This document shows, one piece after another, positions 1-11,890 of a stretch of 64,000 nt of DNA. The stretch is taken from the NCBI RefSeq assembly GCF_964340395.1, contig NC_135561.1, positions 5,980,018-6,044,017 on the forward strand, written 5' to 3'. This DNA is from Glandiceps talaboti (Eukaryota; Hemichordata; Enteropneusta; Spengelidae). The notes below the pieces were generated by a model. The model did no database searches. It was not told the DNA's origin and saw only the letters and a program-made list of their open reading frames with translations. A program made the translations under genes and the position numbers. Each line of letters opens with the position of its first letter. Position 1 is the stretch's first letter.

Positions 1-290
1 GTACATATTCACTGCACTGCAGTGCAAATACCACTAGTATGCGCACAGACTGTGCAAGTAATCACTGGTACATATTCACTGCACTGCAGTGCAAATACCA
101 CTAGTATGCGCACAGACTGTGCAAGTAATCACTGGTACATATTCACTGCACTGCAGTGCTAACACCACTAGTATGCACACAGACTGTGCAAGTAATCACT
201 GGTACATATTCACTGCACTGCAGTGCTAACACCACTAGTATGCGCACAGACTGTGCAAGTAACCACTGGTACATATAATACATCTAACTA
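1..290. repeat. 67-bp tandem repeat, four copies
   Basis: Units begin at 1, 68, 135 and 202, and a partial fifth begins at 269, so the period is exactly 67 bp. Copies differ by only a few substitutions (for example AAATACC against TAACACC). Each unit contains the perfect 10-bp palindrome CACTGCAGTG. The array lies just upstream of a splice acceptor, so it is intronic to the upstream gene, and it probably continues past the left edge of the window. Confidence 0.95.
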
Positions 291-331
291 CATTCTATAT
301 CATTCTTAACTTTGTTTCTTTTTTTTTTCAG

Positions 332-428
332 GATTTTACCTGTCAAAGTGGCCAACGAGCTGGGTAACATACTTGGTGTGAATCAAGGCATGGACACATT
401 TGTTGGAAGACAGAAGAAACAGTACTAA
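332..428 (+). CDS. Last coding exon of an unidentified upstream gene
   Basis: A long T-rich tract ends in CAG at 329-331 (a strong 3' splice site). An open frame follows from ATT at 333 to the TAA stop at 426-428: 31 residues, containing PVKVANELGNILG and ending in a basic GRQKKQY tail. The single base at 332 completes a codon begun in an exon outside the window. The composition looks like a genuine conserved C terminus, but I do not recognise the family and give no function. The gene runs in the same direction as Pumilio, which begins about 7 kb downstream. Confidence 0.7.
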
Positions 429-1620
429 ATCAAAGTTACACAGAGATGAACAATTTATTTCAAAATGGAAATCAAGATGAAAACGAATAGGGGGCTTCAA
501 ACTTTTGCTGGATTTACATACAGTGTTATTTTACACTTTGGGTTACAGGAAAATAGTTTGTAGTTGCTTGTGGTGATTTGTAACTATCATTTTAGGAAAA
601 TAAGATCAAATGTGTTGGTAAACCATAGTATTGAAGTCAATTTTGTTCCTATTAACACAAACTTGAAAATTATTGCCTGGAATTTTTGACTGCATGCTTC
701 TGTCTTTGTTAACAGATTAACCCACTATTCAAAACATGTGACCATATATGGACATGTGAGCCTAATAAGGGGTTATCAGTGCCTGGATGTTTGTAAATTT
801 ACCATAACATTTAGATGAACTGTGATTGACTCAATTGGATAGTTTCACAACATTGAATCAAAAAGAGTCTGAATGTTTTTAATAGACTCATTGTAAAGTG
901 AGCCTTTTCTACAAAGACAAGGCTGATTTCATCCTAACTGCTTTAGTCGATGTCAGTAAGTTGTGGAAAATCACCACCTGTGCATTGCGCAACTTCCGGT
1001 GCCTGGCACCCTATTTTGCATATGACTGGCTGTATCTTTTGGAGGTGGAGAACTTGTGGTTGAAAATTGACAAATGTGGATCACCAAAATATAAACATTC
1101 CCTATCTAGGCTTTTCACACATATCAGTGATGTGCTAACACTTATCCTACTAATTACCATAACAAAAGTTCATAACATAGAAGGAAAGGGGTTCAACTTC
1201 CACAGTGAACTGTTCTCGCTTGCATTTTGGAACTTGTTTGACAGATTCCAATCATTTGTATCAAAGCCCTCCAATGCAAGGAGGTTTCTATAAAATGACT
1301 TTACCATGTGTCGAGTATCTGGTACAAGAAAACTATCGTACGTCAATTTACCAGAAATGTTCAACTACTATGTTCACATTTACTGATTTAGCAAAATCTT
1401 AGCCTTGTCTCGTCCCGGTGAACAAACTAATCTCGGATCAACTTTTGGTCTGTCCACCTTGCCTCTGCATGCTCCGGGCTAGACAAAAACAGACCATGCT
1501 GACTGATTCAAGGGTAACTCCGGACATCTCATCATAGAATGTGCATATTGTGATTCTATCTCACAATGATTTATTTTTGTGCAAACAATACTCAGCTAAA
1601 TAAGCTGAAATAAAACACTT
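429..1620 (+). other. Probable 3' UTR of the upstream gene
   Basis: AT-rich DNA following the stop codon, with no further exon-like open frame. A canonical AATAAA lies at 1609-1614, which would give a 3' UTR of about 1.2 kb. The open frames seen here on both strands have no recognisable domain or conserved composition. The transcript end is inferred, not seen. Confidence 0.45.
1609..1614 (+). terminator. Candidate polyadenylation signal, upstream gene
   Basis: AATAAA hexamer about 1.2 kb after the TAA of the upstream gene. It is a plausible cleavage/polyadenylation signal, but other A/T-rich hexamers are common here, so the assignment is tentative. Confidence 0.35.
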
Positions 1621-1976
1621 CCACAGATCCATGGTGTCCCAGGTGGTGTATTGGTGTTTGTTTAGATAGCTAGGTATTCTACCATACTCAGTTTATAATA
1701 AGCATCACACGAACAATGCTACATAATCTATACACTGTTTAGTTTTAATTATTTTCCTCACTTCTTTCCTCATTATCATCTGTTGACACATTGGTTCATT
1801 GAAAAGATTAGAATGTGTACGTACTGGATACAAGTATTTATGTTACCAACCAACCAAGCCATGGTCATTTGCCCCCCCCCCCCTGTGTTTACCCAGACCG
1901 CAGATTGTCACTTACTTGAATCCCTAATTCGGTAAATAAATTCTTCATGATTGCTTTGTGTTGCTACATTACAGTG

Positions 1977-2466
1977 CCACCGTACCATTGTCTGAAAAAC
2001 AAAATTACTGACAATGCCAACATCAAAAGATATGAGTGTCGATGCAGCGTGGAGTAAGCTTACATTTACTTCATTTACATGTATTTGACAAGACCCCGAT
2101 CCATAAGACTTAGTCATGTTTTTATTAAAAGAAACAACGAAAATATGACATTATTTTTGGTAGCGTATTATGTGATCGCCGCTGGAAAATATGTGATGAC
2201 GTGATTTTTGATAGCGTATTTATCTGTGTGATCGCCGCTGTGTCACCGTCTACCGTTTCCTGTGTTCGCTCTTCAGACGAGCGCCACCATTGTGTGAAAA
2301 ACAAAATTACTGACGATGCCAACAACATCAAAAGAGATCTTGAGTGTTGGTGCAGTACATGTTACCAGTTACTTCATTTAACCATAGACAGTAGAGGCCC
2401 CTCTACTGTCTATGATTTAACATGTTTAATATGTATTTGTCAAGACCCCGATCCATGCATCGTACC
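1977..2466. repeat. Duplicated about 130-bp segment, two diverged copies
   Basis: A stretch near 1977-2105 (GCCACCGTACCATTG, then AAAACAAAATTACTGAC, then CAAGACCCCGATCCAT) recurs near 2281-2458 with the same word order (GCCACCATTGTG, AAAACAAAATTACTGAC, CAAGACCCCGATCCAT). Between them a shorter phrase around GATAGCGTATT and GTGATCGCCGCTG is also doubled (2161-2240). The second copy carries a small palindromic insertion and ends at the LINE insertion point. Confidence 0.75.
2381..2414. repeat. Perfect 15-bp palindromic micro-insertion
   Basis: Arms at 2383-2397 (CATAGACAGTAGAGG) and 2400-2414 are perfect reverse complements separated by two bases. The other copy of the duplicated segment (near 2070-2080) lacks this hairpin: it reads TTCATTTACATG, while this copy reads CATTTA, then the hairpin, then ATTTAACATG. 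The insertion is therefore flanked by a possible 5-bp target duplication ATTTA. Confidence 0.85.
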
Positions 2467-2481
2467 AGCATGCAACATAAT

Positions 2482-3831
2482 AATTTTGGTCATTCACTTT
2501 TGTCTTTATGCTGCACTTTTAATTTGCATTTCTTGAATGGTAGGGCAGGTGACGATTTGGGCCATGGCAACTTTACATGTACGGCAAATGCTGGGGCCAG
2601 CGTTGTCGACTACATGTTAGCTTCGTCATCACTTTTTCCTAAAGTGAATAATTTCTCGGTAGTTTTGAGAACAGAATCCGATCACTTTCCCCTGACCTGC
2701 AGTCTTGGAAGTAATGCGTCATTTGGTTGCGAAGATAGCAGCAAACATAGCACTGCTACTAAATGTGTTTGGCTAAGAGGAAACTCAGAAATGTTTGCCG
2801 AAAATATTGAATCCCAACTTACTTCAAACGAGTTTAGTAGCATGATTGATGATCCAAATTCACCTCCAAGTATTTTTATTGATAACCTTAGAAATAGTTT
2901 TATGTCATCTGCCCACCAGTGTGGTATGGTTAAGAGATTTTCTTCAAATTCTGTAAAGTGTAAGCAACCTCCATGGTTTGACAGAGATTGTGAGAATTTA
3001 AAGGGTAAGAAGTACAGTTTGTTGAGGCGTTTTCGAAAGACAGGTGATGTAAACTTATTAAATGAATATAAGGTCGCTAAGCAAGAATTTAAAAACAGGT
3101 TTCGCAGCAAAAAATGTGCTTACTATAATAGTTTGAAAAGTCGTCTTGCTTCTAATATGTCAGATTCTAAATGTTTTTGGTCTACATTGAAAAAGATAAT
3201 GTTTGTGAGTCCGACAGCAAACACAATAAGCGTAAAGAATTGGTTCGATTATTTTGAAAACTTATTTGCAGAGTTTTCATCACGTGGTGATGACTTTGAA
3301 ATGTCTGATCATGGAAGTAGAGGGGTTCTACTTCCATGGTCTGATGAACTAAATGATCTTTTGAGAACTGCAGATGACTGTACTTCCGACCTAGACTGGG
3401 ACATTCTAAATAGTAAAATTAGAGATGAGGAAATATTTGAAGCCATTAATAAGCTAAAGCCTGGGAAATCTGCCGGACCCGATAGCATTCTTGGTGAATT
3501 TTTCAAATCAACTGACAACTTCTTGGTTCCCTATCTAAATGTTCTTTTTAATAGACTATTTGAATCTGGCACTTTTCCAAAAGATTGGGCAAAAGCTATT
3601 ATCATTCCACTGCATAAAAAGGGTCCGAAGGATTCCACAGATAATTACCGCGGTATTTCATTGTTAAGTATTTTTAGCAAACTTTTTACCTCTATCTTAA
3701 ACAAGCGTCTTGTATTTTGGGCAGAAGCGCTTGGTAAAATTGACGAAGGACAGGCAGGTTTCAGATCTGGTTACTGTATTCAACAGTTGACAATATTTTT
3801 GTTCTTCAGTCAGTTATCCAGAAATACCTGA
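2482..3831 (+). pseudogene. LINE ORF2 fragment: endonuclease end and N-terminal RT
   Basis: The open frame begins within the endonuclease domain (NGRAGDD, then SVVDYML, then ESDHFPL, which matches the C-terminal SDH motif of APE-like nucleases). It continues through a basic linker into reverse transcriptase (KLKPGKSAGPD near 3460, then NYRGISLLS near 3645, then GQAGFRSGY near 3750-3774). After GFRSGY the expected continuation TVDNIF lies in another frame. There is a net one-base loss (or two-base gain) between 3774 and 3783. The element's start codon is missing because of the 5' truncation. Confidence 0.9.
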
Positions 3832-4052
3832 CACGGAAACGAGGTAAATTTTATTGTGCCTTCGTCGATTTTTCAAAGGCATTTGATTCGGTAGAGCGTA
3901 AGAGATTATGGTATTTACTTCTGAAGGGTGGTGTGAAGGGCAAGATGTTTAAAATACTCCATTCTATGTACCAAGATGTAAAATCGTGTGTACGTGTTAA
4001 TAATAATTTATCAGATTACTTTGACTGCCCCTCTGGAGTAAAGGGTGTATGT
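3783..4052 (+). pseudogene. LINE ORF2 fragment: RT motif A segment
   Basis: This segment is in a different frame from the flanking parts and has no internal stop. It starts at TVDNIFVLQ and includes the RT catalytic motif A as FVDFSKAFDSV near 3866-3898. It ends where the frame meets TAA at 4053. The next expected block (LSPFLFSFFINEL) is again in another frame, so a second indel lies near 4040-4050. Confidence 0.85.
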
Positions 4053-5374
4053 TAAGCCCTTTTCTGTTTTCGTTTTTTATTAATGAACTTTCAAAAAAAT
4101 TCCAGATGTCCGGAAAAAGAGGGATTCAACTTTTTCCGGACCTAGTTGAGATCTTTTGTCTTCTATTTGCAGATGATATCGTGTTATTCTCCGACGCTGT
4201 TATCGGCTTGCAAGGTCTTTTAAATATTTTGAATTCTTACTGTAATACTTGGAGATTGACTGTTAACTTAGATAAAACAAAAGTGGTAGTTTTTAAAGCA
4301 GGAGGGCGTCTTGCAAAATCCGAGAAGTGGCTTTTTGATGGGAAACCTTTAGAAGTTGTGTCCTATTATAAATATTTAGGTATTATTTTCTCATGCAGGC
4401 TAATCTGGTCTACTGCAGCAAAAACTCTTGCTCAGCAGGCCAGAAAAGCCTTTTTCTCTATTCGAAGAGCGACTCAAGTGACAGGGATGTTTGCGTTTGA
4501 TGTTTATTTCAAAGTGTTTGACACCATGATACTACCTATCCTTACCTATGGGTCTGAAGTGTGGGGTTTTGAGAAACACGAATGTCTTGAACGGGTCCAG
4601 TATTTGGCTTGCCGATCGTTTTTAGGTGTTTCGGGAAAAGCTCCTAACGTGGCTGTGTTAGGTGAATGTGGGCGCAAGCCGATTTTCTTTTATACGGCGA
4701 AACGCTGTATCAAGTACTGGGCCAAAGTTATAAATATGCCCACGACTAGGTATCCAAGGAAGTGTTACGACATGCTTTTGAATATAGAGAATTCTGGTGT
4801 CAGATCTAGAAGAACATGGGTGTTCAATGTCAAAAACCTATTGATAATGGCTGGCATGAGTAACGTGTGGGATCTGCAAATTGTAAATAATATTAATGAG
4901 TTTATACATACCTTTTCTGAAAATTTTGAAAGATTTTTGTTTTCCGATTGGCTCAGCTACATTTGTTCTCTCGATAAATTGTCTACGTATTGCACTTTCA
5001 AATTTTACCTAAAGCCTGAAAAGTACTTACATGTAGTCAGAATCCCTGCTCATATGCAAATGCTTGCGAGATTTCGTTGCTCGGTCCACTACTTACGCAT
5101 AGAAACAGATAGAATTCATAGTATTGAGAGAAATCAGAGAATATGTCTTTTGTGTGATGTAAATCAGGTTGAAGATGAGTACCACTTTCTGCTAGTTTGT
5201 CCTTTCTTTTCCAACATAAGGACAAAATACATTCCTGTGCAATTTTTGGATACACCTTCAGATGTAAATTTCATTGACCTTCTTTCAAGTACAAATGTGG
5301 ATCACATCCAGCGTTTGGCAGCCTTTGTTTTTCATGCTATGACTTTAAGAAAGAAACTAAATGATGATTTGTAA
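4049..5374 (+). pseudogene. LINE ORF2 fragment: RT core and C terminus
   Basis: Continues RT from LSPFLFSFFINEL. The catalytic FADD box is at 4166-4177, followed by a thumb-like region (LNLDKTK-type phrase, read here as VNLDKTKVVVF). The frame runs without a stop to TAA at 5372-5374. The end contains CLLCDVNQVEDEYHFLLVC, a Cys/His pattern common at the C terminus of CR1/Jockey-like LINEs. With only two frameshifts and no internal nonsense codon in the whole copy, the insertion appears fairly recent, but it cannot make an intact protein. Confidence 0.9.
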
Positions 5375-5638
5375 TGTTTATTATATTTTCTCTTATTTGC
5401 TTGTGTATTTATTCATAAATTATGGTTCTGAATTGTCCTTTTTGTTAGAAAACATTTAAATCTTGTATTTTGGGCCGATGGCCTTTGAGTACGAAATAAA
5501 TGTGACATAAACACTAAAAAAGAAAGAAAAAAGCATGCAACATTATGAGTTAACAATACCATATCATGCTTAACTATGTATACACGTACACGTGCTGACA
5601 GAACTGAACAAATATTCAAGTACATTGTGTATGTATAT

Positions 5639-5706
5639 ATGTGTGTCTGTCTGTCTGTCTGTCTGTGTGTGTGTGTGTGTATGTGTGTTTGTTTGTGTGT
5701 ATGTGT
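5639..5706. repeat. (GT)n/(CTGT)n microsatellite
   Basis: Simple-sequence tract of GT and CTGT units with TTTG interruptions. No gene overlaps it. Confidence 0.95.
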
Positions 5707-6830
5707 GTCCTATAAAGCTTGTTGATGTAGCTATCTTAATGGTGTCTTTGCATTGTTATTGATTTTCGGTAATTAAGCAATACCTTAACTATGCAAGAGT
5801 CAAATTTACAATCTTTACTTCTCTATTAAGTAAATCTGTTTTAATCAAAAATATATTGGTGTTAATTTTATCGTTTGTACTGACGTATATTGTCACTATA
5901 AGTGCATCATGTGGCAACTTTAATTTTTGTCAGGGGAGTAATTAAAATACGAGGCTCTAGGAAAACAGAGAAAGCGAATACCAGTCAACCTAGAGGGCGT
6001 AGTTTATCGACTGACTTCCAAGTCCAGTCGCCTACCCGCCAATGCATCGTATTTCGTAGGTCTGGACCAGTGTAACACTGACTTCAATTTTTTTCTTACA
6101 GATATACGTTTATTTTTTGTCGCTTATCAAAAATCATTCATGCATTATCGTTATCAAATTTGTCCCATGTGTTGTCGAAAAACAATCATGTTTAACACGT
6201 TTATCTTTATCAATGTTTACACCTTGGACTACGAGCATTTTTCATTCTTTATTTGCATGAAATAACTTTTCTAAAAACACAACCGTGTTCTTTTGTGTGA
6301 AATGATCACGAGTGAGTGATTGTGAAACAGTCGGATGAACGAGTAAGCCTTTGGGGACTAGTAAATGGGAAAATAACAAATAAGTGAATGGCATTTTCCA
6401 TACATAAATTATAGTGAACTCACAACATTTGAGACTAACAGAATCACCCGAGTGACTGATGCCTTTCCATTTACACCTTCGTGTTGTATTTTCACATGGT
6501 CTGTATTTGCTTGCATTGCTACATGCATGATCACTGCTAATATGGTTTGTTACCTGTCTGTGACTATTTTCACTATTTCAGAAGTCACTTTGAAGACTTC
6601 GGAGATCTTCAGACACATTAGCAATAGTTCACCGTTTTGTCATGTCACTTTGTTAAATTATTATCTAGCTACTTGCTGTTTCTCTACCTTGCTTTGGTTT
6701 TGTTTTACGTACAGGTGGGATTTGGGTTAAACGTCCAAGGAGCTTCCGGAGGGTAAAGGTCAGTCAGATACAGAAGGGGGCAAAAAATACATACAAACCT
6801 ACCAGCGGCATGATGACGACCATGTACAAA
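5707..6830. other. Intergenic DNA, no gene seen
   Basis: No splice-compatible open frame with recognisable protein signature on either strand. The open frame around 6452-6730 has no domain, codon bias or neighbouring splice context that I can support. Confidence 0.5.
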
Positions 6831-6835
6831 AACAT

Positions 6836-6896
6836 CATCATCACCATCACCACCACCACCACCACCACCACCACCACCACCACCACCACCACCACC

Positions 6897-6928
<32 letters not shown>

Positions 6929-6929
6929 C
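6836..6929. repeat. (CAC)n then (CAA)n triplet microsatellite
   Basis: About 75 bp of CAC triplets followed by about 18 bp of CAA. On the minus strand it produces a spurious poly-Gly frame. Confidence 0.97.
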
Positions 6930-7135
6930 CAAACAACGCTCCGTTACTAGCTGATACCAGACTTCGGAGTATATAGTGATCGTAGTATTGTAGTCACTTT
7001 TATTTAGAGTCCTTATATTATCACCTACCCTTAGTCTCCCCAACAAAAAAACAAACAAACAAACCGAAAACAACCCAACCCCAACAAAAACATGCTATAC
7101 ATTAATTTGAATGTAAGACAAACCAGCAAGACCCC

Positions 7136-7136
7136 C

Positions 7137-7185
<49 letters not shown>

Positions 7186-7186
7186 A
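7136..7186. repeat. (CAA)n microsatellite
   Basis: About 17 uninterrupted CAA triplets between the upstream CAC/CAA tract and the putative Pumilio promoter. Confidence 0.97.
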
Positions 7187-7689
7187 ACAATAAAAACACC
7201 ATATGCACTCAGATAGAGCCTTGCCAAACCTAACGAGGAGTGTGACAATAATAATAAAATAAACAAAGCAAAACCAGACACGGTATTATTTTTTCAGTCT
7301 TTACATTTATGTAAAAAAGTGATGTATTTGTACAAGAGAAATGGAGTAGGTTACATATGGAACAAAGGTGTACATTTCACCATTGTCGGTTTCGTGCTTC
7401 TTCTCAAAAAAAAAATAGCCATTACGTTTTGTGTAGTTTCATCTTTTCATTATTTTACCACCCAGTGAAAAATTATGGAATTATAATAATAGGGTCAAAA
7501 GTTGAAGGAAACTGCTGCCTTGGGAAATGGCGGGAAATCACCATGCTTCTACTTTCACCCAGGTGAAAACGGGTCATTTGCTGTTGATGATTCTAACCAT
7601 GTAATGGGTAGTTATAATATGATCAGTCATTTTGATCCAAGAGTAATTGGACGAGATTCCAATGATATATCTAAATTCAAATTTTGAAA

Positions 7690-7861
7690 TACTTATCATA
7701 TTTTAATGATCACGTGGTAGTAAAAAAACGGGAATACCATCGCCATGACGTAATGTCTTCGCCCAGCACATGGCACCCATCATGCTTAGCGCTAAAAAAG
7801 ATGTCGAACGCAAGGAAGGAACCTATTTCGTAATTTGTCTAAAGAATCCGTTATCATCTTG
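7690..7861 (+). promoter_or_regulatory. Putative Pumilio promoter / non-coding first exon
   Basis: This stretch is richer in CpG than its surroundings. It contains an E-box CACGTG at 7711-7716 and a CRE-like TGACGTAA at 7746-7753, and ends at a strong donor consensus, TTG|GTAAGTG, with GT at 7862-7863. That would suit a 5' UTR exon ending at 7861 and spliced to the first coding exon. A short uORF (ATG 7801 to TAA 7831-7833) lies inside. If joined to 8191, the main frame meets an upstream stop (TAA 7840-7842), so ATG 8202 would be the first in-frame start. All of this is inference from sequence; a transcript end or cap site is needed. Confidence 0.35.
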
Positions 7862-8201
7862 GTAAGTGTCTGGTACTTGCTAATTTATGAGTAAATATTG
7901 GGAAAGTTTGTCTTTTCATTCGTCACATTTCGAAGTTTTAAGTCGCAAAACCTATGTATAACGACGATATTTGAGTTCATTCGCAGGGCAGTCGAGATGA
8001 CCTTTCAATAATTGTGTGTACTGTGGCGTCGAATGAGTACTCTGTTACCCGCCCTCGCATAGACTCGGTTTATTGTAAGCACACAGACACACTTACGTGT
8101 GTGTCTTGATGCAAAGCGTAGGGTACTTGTAGCATCTATAGGTCTTGCCTAGTATCGAATTCGACCTGATATCGTTGTTTTTTACTGCAGCAGACCGTGG
8201 A

Positions 8202-8450
8202 ATGAGATATACATGTACAGATCCAACAGCACGAAGCAGCAGTATGCACGAAGTCGCATGGAACGACTCGCACGTCATGCAGAGTACAAATAGCCAGCCA
8301 CCTCAACAGAGCCTGAATCATCATCCACACAGATCACAGGATGATGCGATGGTAGGCTACTTCTTCCAACGTCAACACAGTGAAGGTGAAGCAGGGGGAT
8401 ACTACGGTAAACAACGATGGACTGCTGGAGACGACAGCGCAATCGATCAG
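8202..8450 (+). CDS. pum: Pumilio coding exon 1 (N terminus)
   Basis: Acceptor ACTGCAG ends at 8190 (a second CAG follows at 8191-8193). The first in-frame Met is at 8202, and the exon ends at CAG|GTAAAA after codon 83 (phase 0). It encodes SQDDAMVGYFFQRQH and a Gly-rich GYYGKQRW segment, matching the PUM1-type N terminus. The first 40 or so residues are Ser/His/Asn-rich and diverged. A second ATG at 8242 (MHEVAWN) is an alternative start. The transcript start and any upstream coding exon are not proven. Confidence 0.88.
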
Positions 8451-11400
8451 GTAAAATGAAGTCTCATTTCCATTGAAATGAACATGTTGCATTGTTTTGA
8501 TGCTCGGCTACATTTAAAATTCACAGGCTAAGCGGGCGTGGTTTTGCAGCGGGTTTACTGCTTACAGCGACCAACGACCCCAGATTTCGAAGCGGAAAGG
8601 CAAAACATTGATGTACGTGGGCTGTTTATGTTAAATGTTTATTGTAAAATACAGGAAAACGAACACACCTTGGATTTGTCTGCCGAGTTGGCTCATACGC
8701 CACAACAAAAAGTCAAGTTGTTATTGTTCGACTAAAAATGAGAATATTGATATAGCAGGCTGACTCATCCTTTGTCATGTTTCTAGAAAATTAGGAAAAG
8801 ATATCCCAGGTCCAAATTATCTCTTGCGTCAGGTTGGAAGTAAGTGGGATTGGACGCTCATCACTCATGATTGGTCAAAACAAAGCCACTGTCAGCTGGG
8901 GACTTAATTACCATAAGCTAAAAACAATGAAGCCTTTTGTGTAGGGTCAGGGGTCAACCTCCCGTGTGTCCAAATTTATGTTTGCTCTCTTTTTGAATGG
9001 CTGTATTCAGTCTGTGATCTGTGAAGCTTGAAGTCAAGAAGTGACTCCCCTGTCCTAGTTTCTTACAAGGTTGAATACTTCGGTTTTTTATGGGTCATGC
9101 ATATTTGAAAGAACTGACTAAGGTGCTGTAGGCACAAAGTACTGACACCTGCTTGTTTTTGCTAACAAGTGTGAGGATTGGACAGGTTACACAAAAGATT
9201 CTTATCACAGAGGCTAGTTTTCATTCTGATCAGAATTTGTGATATCAGAAATTTTGTAAAGGCTTTACAATAGGTCAAGGAAGTTTATATCCATGACCCA
9301 CCATATGCTAATATATACCCGATCAGACAAAGGGCAGGCTTACCAACAGACAAAAAGCCATTTTAAACAGCATGGAAATGATACTGTAAATAACACCAAA
9401 ATATATGGAAGCCTTTTGTGTCATGAAGTTGCCTCTCAAAATACGTAGACAGATTGTATTTTTTGTGAAGGAGAAAATGGGTAGCTATTCGTCTGCTATT
9501 TCATTGAGGGAAAAAAGCATGAATGAGGAGGCTGTAAAATGTGAATTTTAACAGCCTTTGTTCCACCACCAGCTGTTGTGCTGTTTCGTGCCTCTGTGTT
9601 ATCAAAAAAGTAAATTGGATGTGTGAATGATCTAAACTGAAATTTGTTGTACCATTTTGGACAACAGATCATTTTGAAAATATGTAAATATGGCAGAGAG
9701 CTTGCAAAGTGAAAATGACTGCCATGGGTTTTGGCAGTATCTTGCAAATCTACCCTCATGAAAAAAACACATCTTGTGAATCTCTTGGTATTATTACATA
9801 TTATATTATTTCTTTTACTGCCTAGAGACAACAAACAATATTTTTGAAACCCTGTTGACTGATATTTGGCAGATGGGAGATTAAACACTTGCACTTGTAA
9901 GAAAGGAGCCAATACTATTGAATGAAAAGAAATTAAAAAACCCCTTCTCCACCTGACTCCCAATAGTTCATCCAGTGATATTGAAATTTATGTATGCGAG
10001 CAGGAGTTGATTAGTAGCAATGCTATAGTGATGTCTAAAAAGTCCCTAATCCTGCTGCAGCCAGTACATTTTAACGATACTAGGGCTGATGAATAATCTT
10101 CATCTATTGAGCTTTTAGTAATTTAACATATGCAACAGTTGCATTTGCTTACTAGTTCGCAAAACAATTGTACTGCAAATGTATCCACAAACAAAGGTTT
10201 GATTTCAAAGCCATTACCAATAATAGGATCACTTTGTTTCCCCACTCCTTATGTTGTTATACCCTCTTCCCCCCCCCAAAAAAAAAAAAAAAAAATCACC
10301 ACTGCAAAGTAAAGAAGAAATGGTGCCAGCTGTGTATTATGGTTGACTTAGATTGTGTCCTCCTTGTGTTTGTCATGAAATTGTACTGACAGCAACCATA
10401 AAAAAATGTCCTAGAATTAAGGCAGGTGATGGCAATCACATAATAAAGCTATGTCTGCCTGTCCATGTGTGTGTCTGTCCATGTGTATATGTGTGTGTGT
10501 TTGCAATTGTGTGGTTAGTTTATTATGCCAGTTTGTGGGCTGCATTATTTCTGTATTCAGTATTCCAACATTGGCATCTTGTGCCATTGAGTAGTGTACA
10601 TGCTGCAGTGCTACAAAGAAAAGTAGTTTTCCCCGTTTCATCCAGGGATCTAGTCAGTTAGAATAGATAGTATCTAGATGGTCTATATTCTCACACTGGC
10701 TCAAGGTGCAAAAACTAGGTCTTTCCTGTCCTTGATTGCTTCAAGGAATTAGTTTTCCCAGCCGCGTGATGAGTTCATTAGTTGTTTGGCTATCTGGTAT
10801 ACCATCAGCTTTAAGTTTGTGTGATGTTTGAACCCAAGGATTGGCACCCTGTGAGATATTTTGGTGCTATGGAAGCATTATTGAATAATAAGGTCATCAT
10901 GCAATCAAGTATGGTGACAGTTGATTTTGTGGAGATGAATTATATTCTGTGATGATGACCTGAAGTGTAAGGCTAGATTCAGGTACCATGACAACGCTGT
11001 TATCTAACATGTCAAGTTACCTGGCTTGTATTGTTCTAAAATTTGATTTTGATGAGGTCGAAAATTGTCTAGCTTTGCAGAAGTGTTGGTTGATATTGTT
11101 TGTGTTGTGTAGAAAGACAGGTACCACCTCACAGGGTTCATGTTGGCATGCATAATACTGATATACATATTCAAGATGGTTAACTTTAGGACAGACGATT
11201 CGGTATGTCTGCCAGGACGCTTTTCAAAGGAAAACTACATAGTAACAGATTCAAAAGGATAGGGAAAGGGTCAGTTTTGTGTTCACATTTTTCTAACCAC
11301 CCCACCTCCCCCATTATTAGAATTAAGTAGAAGTATGTATAACTATAAGCTATTCACAGCTGTTGCATGGAAAACAACGGAAAACATAACTACCTGAACT

Positions 11401-11890
11401 AGACACCCACATATTGAAAAAATAAAATAAAAAATCTACCTACCCCACCTATTCAAAAATTGAGCGTAATCGGAACCACACAATTTGTTTTGTGAAACCT
11501 TGTCTTGGGTGATAGCTATGAATGTTTGTAATATATTGAAAGCTGTCTGCATTTTCACCCAAAATTACATAAATAAAAATTACACTAATTAATTAAAATA
11601 CCATGATTACACTTCTGAAAGAATCCATTGATACTTTATGTGTAAGGGTGGCCATTACCCATGCATGGAGAGATAACAATTATATTTTATTTTATCAGTA
11701 ATATTAAAATATTATGTGAAATATTTGGAATGTCTAGGAGACTACAGGTGAAAAGATGACAGTAAATTATAGAGATAATGTAATATGTAATTTAATAATT
11801 AAATAATGAGTTAATGATCACTATAGTTGAGTACAAAATGAAAAATATATCAACTTGTTGTTAAAAAATAATCTTCTTTACTGAAGTATA

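Larger units (their letters stand above)
2479..5531 (+). mobile_element. 5'-truncated non-LTR retrotransposon (LINE)
   Basis: The insertion is bounded by a perfect 12-bp direct repeat AGCATGCAACAT at 2467-2478 and 5532-5543, the target-site duplication. The left end begins inside coding sequence for the C-terminal part of an APE-type endonuclease. The right end has a short 3' UTR with a GGCC-GAT-GGCC motif near 5473-5483, GAAATAAATGTG, and an A-rich tail immediately before the duplication. Reverse transcriptase lies between. The layout (endonuclease, RT, C-terminal Cys/His-rich segment) suits the Jockey/CR1-like superfamily, but the clade is not determined. 5' truncation is the usual outcome of target-primed reverse transcription. 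Confidence 0.93.

Noticed and set aside
898-1293. 131-codon frame downstream of the upstream gene
   Set aside because: No recognisable domain, lies in the probable 3' UTR, and overlapping frames on both strands are of similar length.
6705-7073. Minus-strand frame with a long poly-Gly run
   Set aside because: Produced by the CAC/CAA microsatellite; no domain or splice context.
9496-9963. 155-codon minus-strand frame in intron 1
   Set aside because: No family signature and no flanking splice sites that would join it to another exon.
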